From Cyanobacteria bacterium SBLK (lineage in GTDB: Bacteria > Cyanobacteriota > Cyanobacteriia > Cyanobacteriales > Spirulinaceae): 64,000 nucleotides of DNA. The position numbers were made by a program, and so were the translations under genes. Positions 44,201 through 51,550 of the stretch are shown in pieces. The DNA lies in assembly GCA_017746715.1 (NCBI GenBank), contig JAGHZQ010000099.1, positions 102,515 through 166,514 on the forward strand, given 5' to 3'. The notes under the pieces are model-generated. The model had not been told where the DNA came from. It searched no databases and worked only from the letters and a program-made list of their open reading frames with translations. Within the stretch, counting starts at the first letter, position 1, and the number at the start of each line of letters is the position of its first letter.

Positions 44201-46760
44201 CCACCTCAGCCAGCCACTCCATTTTTTCAAAGTCACCCTCGAGATAGGCAGATTCGGTAGCAGACTCGTACAGTGCTAAGGTCAATTCATAATCGCACTG
44301 CCAACTATTTTCGGTTAATAATTCGATTCCCAATAATAAATATTCTAAGGCTGCTTTGTAAGCGGTTGCATTTTTAGCTTTGCATCCGGCTTGTAAATTT
44401 AACTGACAAAGTTGTTTTATTTCTTCATTTTTAATGATTAAATCCGCCCCTATATTGAGGTGATTGACAATATCAAAAATTTTATCTTCTAAGTTTTTCT
44501 CTGATGTATGTCCGAGTAGCAATTGACCAATAGTGAGATGGGTTTGCCATTTTTGCTCTTCGGGAATTAAAGAGTAAGCAGCTTGTTGGACGCGATCGTG
44601 CAAAAAGCGATAACCTACGGTAATGCCATCCGCTTTTTTTTCGTCTTTTTCCCATCCTTGGAAAAACTTGTAGGCTTCGCTCTGGGGCAAAATCAACCCT
44701 TCTCGCAGGGCGCTCCACAAATCGGCGGCAATTTCCTCCGATTGGGTTTCGCAGATAATGGCTAAGGTTTCTAAATCAAATTGATTGCCAATACAAGCAG
44801 CTAATTTTAGAACGTTTTGAGTCGCTTCCGACAACTTGTGCAACCGTCCCGCCATGAATTCCACCACATCATCGGTGAGAGCAGCATCTCGTACCTTGAC
44901 TAAATCGCATTCCCAATATCCCAAATTTCGATTAAAGGCAATTAACCCATCCTCATGCAATCCCTTTAAAAATTGGGTGGTAAAAAAGGGATTTCCTTTT
45001 GTCTTTTGATAGATTAAATCCGTTAAAGGTGCAGCCAATGTTACCGTACAACTGAGGGTTTCTGCCACCAATTGATTGATATGACCGACTGATAGGGGAG
45101 CGAGGGTAATGGTCGCATTCTCCAACCCTGCCAAGGTTAACATCAAGGGATGGGCGGGAAAGACTTCGTTATCTCGATAAGCTCCCAACAAGAGTAGATA
45201 TTTCGTCTGACTATCTCCCATCAGAACTTTCAGCAGGTTTAACGATGCCGAGTCCGCCCATTGCAAGTCATCGATGAAAAGCGTTAAAGGATGCTCTTTT
45301 GTGGTGAAGACGGCGATAAACTTCTGTAATAATAAATTAAAGCGATTTTGAGCGGCACTACCGGAGAGTTCGGGGACGGGGCTCTGTTCTCCAATGATGC
45401 GTTGGAGTTCGGGAATAACATCAATGAGAACCTGTCCGTTTTCTCCAACTGCTTCGAGGATGTTCTCTTTCCATGCGTGCAATTCACTATCACTTTCTCC
45501 GAGTAATTGTCCCATCAAGTCTCGGAAGGCTTGTACAAAAGCACTGAAGGGAATGTTGCGATTGAATTGGTCGAATTTCCCTTTGATAAAATAGCCTCGT
45601 GCTTCGACGATAGGTTTGTGAACTTCGTTGATAACAGCAGTTTTCCCGATGCCAGAAAATCCGGCTACGAGGAGAAGTCCAGAGGGGGAAGCAGGGGAAG
45701 CGAGGGAAGATGGGAGAGTTTGTAAACGACTTTCTCCCGACGCTCCGACGCTCCGACGCTCCGACGCTCCCCTACCCGAAACCCGCTCGAAAGCAGCTAA
45801 GAGTATTTTGACCTCTTCTTCTCGTCCGTAGAGTTTTTCTGGGATATTGAAGCGATCGCACAAATCCCGCTCTCCCAATTCAAATGGCTCGATTTCTTGG
45901 GTTTCTCGATATTGCACCCAGCATCGTTCCAAGTCGTGTTTGAGTCCGAGGGCGCTCTGATAGCGATCCTCGGCATTTTTTGCCATTAATTTAGAGACGA
46001 TATCCGAGAGAGGGACGGGACAGAATTTTCCTTCTAAACCAATCCATTTACTAATCGGCTCGGGATTTTGGGCGATATGCGCGTGAATCAGCTCTAATGG
46101 ATCGCCGTAGCTAAAGGGAACATTACCCGCGAGGATTTCGTAAAATGTCACCCCTAGAGAATAAAAGTCGCTGCGATAATCGAGCCCTCGATTCATCCGT
46201 CCGGTTTGTTCTGGAGATAAATAAGCTAAAGTTCCTTCTAAAACATTGGGAGTTTGCGGGCTTTGAGTTTCTTTCGACAAGAGGGTAGAAATACTGAAAT
46301 CAATTAATTTAACTTGTTGTGTTTCTGGGTGAATCAGTATATTTGCAGGTTTAATATCTTTATGAATAATCCGATTTTGATGCAGATAATGCAGAATGTT
46401 TGAGAGTTGGATGGCGATTTCGAGAAATTGTTGAAGGTTGAGGGCGTTTTGATTCTTGTATGTTGCTAGGGATGTACCCCCTGCATCTTCCATAATCAGG
46501 GCGTAGCGATTTTTGTAGCGTTCTAGAGCATAGGGAGCGATAATTCCTTGCATCTCCAGATTTTTGGCGATCGCGTATTGATTGCGAAATCGAACTAATT
46601 CGTTAAAGGAAGGATATTTGTTTCGCATCAATTTGATGACGATGGATTGATTGTTTTCTTCATCGCGACCGCGATAGACGAGGGTACGATCGCTGCTGTA
46701 AATGAGTTCGATCGCTTGATAATTGAGAATTTTGGGAAGGTCAATTGCGATGGTGCTCAT
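41241..46760 (-). CDS. Trifunctional Ser/Thr kinase - ATPase - GAF - histidine kinase (copy 3)
   Basis: The protein has 1839 residues. The kinase domain (~1-280) has IHKDIKPANILIHPETQQVK and SPEQTGRMNRGLDYRSDF. The ATPase has Walker A GFSGIGKT (~372) and LFIDDLQWADSASL. A helical-repeat middle follows, then GAF (~1410-1535). The HisKA H-box is GVAHEINNPIGF (His1585), and HATPase boxes are NQVFMNLFANAIDAL, ITDNGIGM and GTGLGMAIT. All key residues are present. It is closest to copy 2, whose start lies 172 bp downstream of this stop, so the pair looks like a tandem duplication. An in-frame insertion (DFAQPNDFDSAQSKGRE) lies before the last helical repeat. The upstream neighbour is the REC-HK gene, 106 bp away. 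Confidence 0.94.
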   Translation of the reverse strand: MSTIAIDLPKILNYQAIELIYSSDRTLVYRGRDEENNQSIVIKLMRNKYPSFNELVRFRNQYAIAKNLEMQGIIAPYALERYKNRYALIMEDAGGTSLATYKNQNALNLQQFLEIAIQLSNILHYLHQNRIIHKDIKPANILIHPETQQVKLIDFSISTLLSKETQSPQTPNVLEGTLAYLSPEQTGRMNRGLDYRSDFYSLGVTFYEILAGNVPFSYGDPLELIHAHIAQNPEPISKWIGLEGKFCPVPLSDIVSKLMAKNAEDRYQSALGLKHDLERCWVQYRETQEIEPFELGERDLCDRFNIPEKLYGREEEVKILLAAFERVSGRGASERRSVGASGESRLQTLPSSLASPASPSGLLLVAGFSGIGKTAVINEVHKPIVEARGYFIKGKFDQFNRNIPFSAFVQAFRDLMGQLLGESDSELHAWKENILEAVGENGQVLIDVIPELQRIIGEQSPVPELSGSAAQNRFNLLLQKFIAVFTTKEHPLTLFIDDLQWADSASLNLLKVLMGDSQTKYLLLLGAYRDNEVFPAHPLMLTLAGLENATITLAPLSVGHINQLVAETLSCTVTLAAPLTDLIYQKTKGNPFFTTQFLKGLHEDGLIAFNRNLGYWECDLVKVRDAALTDDVVEFMAGRLHKLSEATQNVLKLAACIGNQFDLETLAIICETQSEEIAADLWSALREGLILPQSEAYKFFQGWEKDEKKADGITVGYRFLHDRVQQAAYSLIPEEQKWQTHLTIGQLLLGHTSEKNLEDKIFDIVNHLNIGADLIIKNEEIKQLCQLNLQAGCKAKNATAYKAALEYLLLGIELLTENSWQCDYELTLALYESATESAYLEGDFEKMEWLAEVGLNNARTLLDTIKLYEVKIQALEARAQFQEALDTAAIVLEKLGIRQFPKEPDSSDIELWLNDVQTNLSDRHPTTLAKLPDMSDPKILAAMRLLFYVTPTAYKYKPALMVLITFEEVNLSLRYGNSPMSAYGYSVQGLVLCNTFGEIEQGYQFGKLALQLEPQSNAVAYGRAFYVMTTHIQHYKEHLRNSIKNLKEAYTICLEVGDLEYAGYALAFYSSYSYLSGKELSELTREMSVNSKALERINKETSKNWIDMYRQMVENLLGRSLNPCAIVGEAYNEEEMLPLRKQANDLTTQGYFYVPRVFLCYLFQDWQGASESLEHAENYLGGAAGTPLVILFYFYQSLMLLVEFASQPESECQERLDTITANQKILKNAAIHAPTNYLHKWHLVEAEKHRVFGEKIEAMEQYDRAIAGAKENGYIQEEALANELFAKFYLDWDFDFAQPNDFDSAQSKGREKEAALYMQEAYYCYAQWGAKAKTNDLEQRYSKLLKPILQRESSNPGISKITSTSHTQTSTVANISSILDFSSLLKASQTLSGEIEWDRLLSTLMKIILENAGATKGVLLLTDETGLTVEAIATRAEAENELKLDWVHQSIPLDNYPDLPAGLINTVRRTTETALLDAKAAQTQFAADRYLLRFSPQSLLCLPLLERGNLIGVLYLENRLTSDAFPRDRIDVLDALCAQAAISLTNARLYQQARQALTDLQQTQLQLVQNEKMATLGNLVAGVAHEINNPIGFIDGNVDAAQGYLQDLLDILSLYQENASIPESIVEEIEDLDPEFIAEDFPNLIASMQKGCDRIRNISASLRTFSRTDADRKTEFNLHEGLDSTLLILKYRLKANEQRPAIEIVKNYGEIPEVKCYPGQLNQVFMNLFANAIDALDERNEGKTFQEIETAPNCIAITTEISEDKKDVFVIITDNGIGMMKKVKTRIFEQGFTTKGVRKGTGLGMAITKQIIEETHGGAIACESELGKGTEFTICLPLN
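42838..42895. repeat. Dispersed-repeat insertion in kinase copy 3
   Basis: TTGAGCGGAGTCGAAGTCG and CTGAGCGAAGTCGAAGTC are two adjacent copies of one short motif, translating to DFDFAQPND and FDSAQSK on the minus strand. Copy 2 has one unit at the same place and copy 1 has none. Confidence 0.7.
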
Positions 46761-46866
46761 TGCTACTTCTCATTCTGGAGATGGATATCTCAATTTAAAC
46801 AAAGATTGTGAAAAACTCGTGAAAGGTCGTGGGGGTTTGCAGGGTTTCAGTCAGATTGGATGAAAT

Positions 46867-48156
46867 TTAGCGTATTGGTAGAAAAATAGTAAATTCTGTA
46901 CCTTTACCGAGTTCCGATTGGCAAGAGATCGCGCCGCCATGCTTTTCTGCTATGATTTGACGAGCGATCGCCATGCCCAATCCCGTTCCTTTGCCAACTT
47001 CTTTAGTGGTAAATCCCTGCTCGAAAATTCGTGCTTTTACTTTGTCTGGCATTCCCATCCCATTGTCAGTAATTTTCGCAATAATACTCTTGCGATCTTC
47101 GCTTAATTCTGTTTTAACGATAATGCGATTGGGTGCTTTTTCTATCTCTTCAAATGTTTTTCCTTGATTGCTTTCATCGAGAGCATCGATCGCATTGGCT
47201 AATAAATTCATAAATACCTGATTGAGTTGCCCTGGATAGCATTTGACTGGGGGGATATTGCCGTAATTTTTAACAATTTCAATAACGGGGCGTTCTGCGT
47301 TGGCTTTGAGGCGATATTTTAGGATTAATAAGGTACTATCGAGACCTTCGTGCAAATTAAACTCGGTTTTCCAATCTGCATCCGTGCGAGAAAAAGTTCG
47401 TAGAGATGTACTGATATTGGCAATGCGATCGCATCCCGATCGCATCGATGCAATGATTTGGGGGAAATCCTCAATGAGAAAATCGAGCTCGATTTCCTCG
47501 AGAATCTCGACGAGTTTGGAACTCGGAGTGAGAAGTTCTTGGCGATACATCTCAAAGACGGTGCTTATATCGGCAAAATTTTCTTGAAGTAATGCAAGAT
47601 TGCCGTTGATGAAACCGAGAGGGTTATTAATTTCGTGGGCGACTCCTGCGACGAGATTGCCTAAAGTTGCCATTTTTTCGTGCTGAACCAATTGTATTTG
47701 CGAAGACTGCAACTGTTGTAGCGCTTCTGTTAAATCGGCGGTGCGCTGCTCGATTTGTCGCTCCAAGTTTTTAGTCAAACCTCGTAATTTTAAGTGAGTT
47801 TTTACTCGAGCGAGAACTTCAACTTCTCGAAAAGGTTTGGTAATGTAATCTACTGCTCCCAAGGAAAATCCTCGAGTGATGCTGTCGCTATCCGATAAGG
47901 CCGTAATAAAAATGATAGGAATGTCGGCGGTATCGGCGTTAGCCTTAATTTGTCGGCAGGTCTCAAATCCATCGATTCCGGGCATCTGGATATCGAGCAG
48001 AATGAGATCGGGAATATAAGTTTTCAGTTGTTTGAGAGTGCGTTCGCCACTGGTCACGGCAGAAATCGTATAACCAACAGAGGATAGCGTTTCCGTCAGT
48101 ACTTCTAAATTGGCAGGCATATCGTCAACGACCAAAACTTCGATCCTGTCACTCAT
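46867..48156 (-). CDS. Receiver-histidine kinase (REC-HisKA-HATPase)
   Basis: The protein has 429 residues. The N-terminal receiver (~1-120) has VLVVDDMPANLEV and the phospho-Asp region LILLDIQMPGIDGFE (~Asp54), with KPF at the end of the fold. A coiled coil (QIEQRTADLTEALQQLQSSQ) links to the kinase, with His174 in GVAHEINNPLGFINGN. Its kinase half is very close to those of copies 2 and 3 (RTFSRTDADWKTEFNLHEGL, LLILKYRLKANAERP). It starts 8 bp inside the upstream hybrid-kinase gene, so translation is coupled. It is likely a phosphorelay partner of that kinase, with its receiver as input. Confidence 0.94.
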   Translation of the reverse strand: MSDRIEVLVVDDMPANLEVLTETLSSVGYTISAVTSGERTLKQLKTYIPDLILLDIQMPGIDGFETCRQIKANADTADIPIIFITALSDSDSITRGFSLGAVDYITKPFREVEVLARVKTHLKLRGLTKNLERQIEQRTADLTEALQQLQSSQIQLVQHEKMATLGNLVAGVAHEINNPLGFINGNLALLQENFADISTVFEMYRQELLTPSSKLVEILEEIELDFLIEDFPQIIASMRSGCDRIANISTSLRTFSRTDADWKTEFNLHEGLDSTLLILKYRLKANAERPVIEIVKNYGNIPPVKCYPGQLNQVFMNLLANAIDALDESNQGKTFEEIEKAPNRIIVKTELSEDRKSIIAKITDNGMGMPDKVKARIFEQGFTTKEVGKGTGLGMAIARQIIAEKHGGAISCQSELGKGTEFTIFLPIR

Positions 48157-50932
48157 TGCATCCTCCTTCTGTTAGATATTGTTGCAGGCGCTCTTCAATT
48201 TCTTCAGTCTGAAATTGTTTGGTCAGCTTGAGTAAAGGTTCGATAAAAGAGGCATAAGCGGGGTTTGTTTGAACGAGGCGTTCCAATCGTTTGCGCAAGA
48301 CCATAACATTATTGCGTCGGGCCAAATCGAATAAGGCTTCTAGCTCTGGGGTCGGCGGCACGATCTCCTCCGTTGGCTCTAATTCCGAGTGAGGGGGAAT
48401 ATTTTCGTCACTGTCGTAAACCCACTCCAAATCCAAGCACTCCGATAATGCGATGAATAACTCTCGGGCATCGACGGGTTTGCTTAAAAAGCGATCGCCG
48501 CCGCTTTCGAGGGCTTGTCGTCGGTCGGTGGCAGATACGGAGGCAGAGGAAACAATGATTTTATAATTCTTGAAGTCCTCAGCGTTGCGAATTTTTTGAA
48601 TGAGTTCAAAACCGTCCATCACTGGCATGGCGAGATCGGTAACGAGCAAATCCGGTTGCAAGGTTTGTAGTTTCTCAAATCCCTCCCGACCATTTTCAGC
48701 CTCTATAATTTTAAAACCGAGGGGCTGGAGGAGATTGGCGAGCACTGCTCGATTTTCCCAAAGATCGTCAACAATGAGGATTTTCAGATTGTCTTTCGAG
48801 GATTCTGTTTGATAACCGACAATGCGATCTCCACCTCCGATAACGCTTTGTTTTTGCACCCAGTCTGCAACGAAAGGTAGGGTAATGGCGAAGGAAAATT
48901 CGCTGCCTCGATTCAGTTGGCTGTCAACTTCGATCGTTCCTCCCATCAGTTGCACGATCCGTTGAGAAATCGCCAGTCCCAGTCCGGTTCCTTCGGATTG
49001 TTTTTGGCGATCTCCTACCTGCTCGAAGGCTTCAAAGAGTTTGTTAAGATCTTCTTCAGCAATACCAATTCCCGTATCGACGATCCGAAACAGCAGGTGC
49101 GCGTGAGTTCCCGATTTCTCCAACACGTCTACTGTGAGGGCGACCGAACCGCGATCGGTAAATTTAATCGCATTCCCCAATAAATTAATTAACACCTGTC
49201 GCAAGCGCTTTTCATCGGCTTCTACACCTTCTGGCAGGCGATCGCCGGACTGGTAAATAAAATCGATGCCTTTCTGTACGGCTTTAATCCGGCACATTTC
49301 CACCACGCTTTGCAATAAAGACGGCAAGTAAAGTACAGTTGGGACGAGTTCGAGTTTCCTCGCTTCAATTTTAGAGAGATCCAAAATATCATTAATCAGG
49401 GTTAGGAGGTGAGTGCCGCACTGATAGATAATGTCGATTCCGTGCCGTTCTTTTTCCGATAACGTTTTGACTCGTCCCAAAATTTGAGCATAGCCGAGAA
49501 TGCCATTGAGAGGAGTTCGTAGTTCGTGGCTCATATTGGCTAAAAATTCGCTCTTGGCTCGATCCGCACTTTCTGCGACTTCTTTAGCTTTTTGCAGTTC
49601 GATGGTTCGTTCCTTTACTTTTTGCTCGAGTTGATTCAGCAAAGTCCGGTTCTGGCTGAAAGTTTGCGAAACGGTTTTAAACCAAGGCCGCCAATTCTTT
49701 GCGACTTTGGGAATTGGCGATTGTTCTCCTTGACTTTCTCGTTCGATATGTTGGATCAGTCGCTCTGCCGGAGAGATAAATTCTTTATGAATCAAGGCCG
49801 TAATCCCTATAATCAGGGCGGCTGCGGGGACAAATAAGTCTAACACCCCGAGGGAGTTCTTCTGAGATTGCTTAAAAATTTTTTCTTCTGCGGGGACAAA
49901 TAAGTCTAACACCCCGATGGAGTCGTTCAGAGATTGCCTAAAAATTTTTTCTTCGGGAATAAAAAATACGATTTTCCATGGAGCATAATTAAGTTCTTGA
50001 TAGATAAAAAGATGAGAACCAATTTTATGAAAAGTGTCGGGTGTTTTTTGAAATAACTCTTCTGGATTCGTATCTTGCGGGAAGGCTGCCGATGCAATTT
50101 TGATATTGCGATCGGAGGATTTTATTAATGTGGGATGAGCCAAAAGATTTCCATAGGCATCAACCACAAATAGGCTTGTACGATCGCTGAGTTGCTCGGC
50201 GATAAGAGCATTCAACTCATCAAGAACCAAATCGAGAGAGAGCGTTCCCAAAAATTCATTGTTATCGTAAACCGACACGGCCAGAGTAACCTGCAAATTA
50301 CGATCGCTTTCATCGATATACGGTTTCGTCCAAAAGCGATCGCGGGTCGGGTTATTTTCCGACGGTTTCAAAACAGACAAATCTGGCAGTGCAATCTCCT
50401 CGGGAATGTCAAGGGCTTCGGATTCAATCCAAGGCGAGACTACTTTAAAATTATGCTTGGAAGTATAGTATAGTCCCGTAGCATTGGGTAAAGTCCTCAG
50501 AACAGCCTCAAATTCGGGCTGAAAACGCCATGCCATTTCTAAGTCGCGATAGAAATTTGGCGAACGATTGGCCATCGAACCCATCCCCACGATATTACCG
50601 ATCTCTTTGTTATCTTCTTGCGGTTGTAGGGTATCGAGGTGAAAAATATTGTCTGTTTCTGTAAATCGAGCCAATAACGGCAGAGTATCTGAAGAATTGG
50701 GGCGATCCTCTAAAAAATTGCGCGCGTGCATTTGCAATCGATCGATTCGATCTGTGGACAATCTCAGCCAATAGTCTAACTCGATCGCCTGCTTTTCAAC
50801 TCCATCTCTCAATTGAGCGGTATAGTCTCTATATTGAGCGTTAAATTTGCTCTGCAATAACCACGAACAAGCAATCGCAACCAAGAAGAAGGAGGAAAAA
50901 ACGATTTGGTTATATTGTCTAATAAAAGTCAT
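48149..50932 (-). CDS. Membrane hybrid histidine kinase (Cache - HisKA - HATPase - REC)
   Basis: The protein has 927 residues. TM1 lies at ~8-27, then a periplasmic double-Cache-like domain (~35-330: RSPNFYRDLEMAWRFQPEFE, LFVVDAYGNLLAHP) that binds small ligands in relatives. TM2 at ~365-385 is preceded by a 22-residue tandem duplication. HisKA has His469 in FLANMSHELRTPLNGILGYA. HATPase ends GTGLGLAISQRIV. The receiver (~715-835) has Asp766 in LLVTDLAMPVMDG. A ~90-residue helical tail follows. Signal flow is likely Cache to HK to its own receiver to the coupled REC-HK downstream (8-bp overlap). All catalytic residues are present. Confidence 0.95.
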   Translation of the reverse strand: MTFIRQYNQIVFSSFFLVAIACSWLLQSKFNAQYRDYTAQLRDGVEKQAIELDYWLRLSTDRIDRLQMHARNFLEDRPNSSDTLPLLARFTETDNIFHLDTLQPQEDNKEIGNIVGMGSMANRSPNFYRDLEMAWRFQPEFEAVLRTLPNATGLYYTSKHNFKVVSPWIESEALDIPEEIALPDLSVLKPSENNPTRDRFWTKPYIDESDRNLQVTLAVSVYDNNEFLGTLSLDLVLDELNALIAEQLSDRTSLFVVDAYGNLLAHPTLIKSSDRNIKIASAAFPQDTNPEELFQKTPDTFHKIGSHLFIYQELNYAPWKIVFFIPEEKIFRQSLNDSIGVLDLFVPAEEKIFKQSQKNSLGVLDLFVPAAALIIGITALIHKEFISPAERLIQHIERESQGEQSPIPKVAKNWRPWFKTVSQTFSQNRTLLNQLEQKVKERTIELQKAKEVAESADRAKSEFLANMSHELRTPLNGILGYAQILGRVKTLSEKERHGIDIIYQCGTHLLTLINDILDLSKIEARKLELVPTVLYLPSLLQSVVEMCRIKAVQKGIDFIYQSGDRLPEGVEADEKRLRQVLINLLGNAIKFTDRGSVALTVDVLEKSGTHAHLLFRIVDTGIGIAEEDLNKLFEAFEQVGDRQKQSEGTGLGLAISQRIVQLMGGTIEVDSQLNRGSEFSFAITLPFVADWVQKQSVIGGGDRIVGYQTESSKDNLKILIVDDLWENRAVLANLLQPLGFKIIEAENGREGFEKLQTLQPDLLVTDLAMPVMDGFELIQKIRNAEDFKNYKIIVSSASVSATDRRQALESGGDRFLSKPVDARELFIALSECLDLEWVYDSDENIPPHSELEPTEEIVPPTPELEALFDLARRNNVMVLRKRLERLVQTNPAYASFIEPLLKLTKQFQTEEIEERLQQYLTEGGCNE
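49824..49955. repeat. 66-bp tandem duplication in the hybrid kinase gene
   Basis: Two 66-bp units (49824-49889 and 49890-49955) encode EEKIFRQSLNDSIGVLDLFVPA and EEKIFKQSQKNSLGVLDLFVPA (22 residues each) just before TM2. They differ at several positions, so the duplication is not very recent. The insertion adds exactly 22 residues between Cache domain and membrane. Confidence 0.92.
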
Positions 50933-51084
50933 AATAATTTTACTGCTAAAAAAGAAAGTTAGCAGTTGTAGAAACGGTAATTTTTTCTCTGAAGGAAAAC
51001 ACCTATTTCGTCTCTTGACGAAGGCTTATTGAGAAAGATTATCATAAAGCCAGAAAAATGACAAGTTCCTTAACTCGAAATCAT

Positions 51085-51490
51085 TTCAACTGACAAGCGA
51101 TCGTGCTGCTCTATAAAAACTCTTCCTTTTCTGATTTATTTCGCAGTTAATTTCTACTCGAAAATTTTCTCTTTTATGACTTCTTATATTTTATTTTTAT
51201 TCTCGATAGTTGTAATAAAAATATTATTTTTTTCGCTTGATATCGTAATCGTTATCAGGTAATCGGCTGATTTTTCTGGCTTTATAATAGTTTGTCTGCA
51301 TTACTTTCATCTCGATTTAAGGATTAATTGCGTGCTATCGAGATCGTTATGCAAATTAAACTCGGTTTTCCGATCGACGTGCGAGAAAAGATTTGCAGAG
51401 ATATATTAATGTTGCCAACGCGATCGCTTCTCATTGGCATTGATGTAATAATGGAGAAATCTTCGGCGATTGAATCGCGATCGCCAAAAA
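51085..51490 (-). pseudogene. Remnant of a histidine kinase (HisKA/HATPase part)
   Basis: The 618-bp gap contains blocks collinear with the 3' halves of the neighbouring kinase genes. 51320-51466 (AGGATTAATTGCGTGCTATC, GCAAATTAAACTCGGTTTTCC, GTGCGAGAAAA, GCGATCGC) matches the RTFSRTDAD...NLHEGLDSTLLILKYRL coding region (for example 47323-47480). Shorter matches at 51085-51260 correspond to VKARIFEQ and the segment coding for DRKSII. Frames are broken by small indels, and the conserved residues are lost (for example IFSRTSIGKPSL for TFSRTDADWKTEF). It lies in the orientation of the cluster, between the two hybrid kinase genes, and is AT-enriched by decay. Confidence 0.75.
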
Positions 51491-51550
51491 AATCGGTTGT
51501 TAAATTGCTGTATCCCTTGCTTCGTCAAATGTTGAAAATGTTTGAATTCT

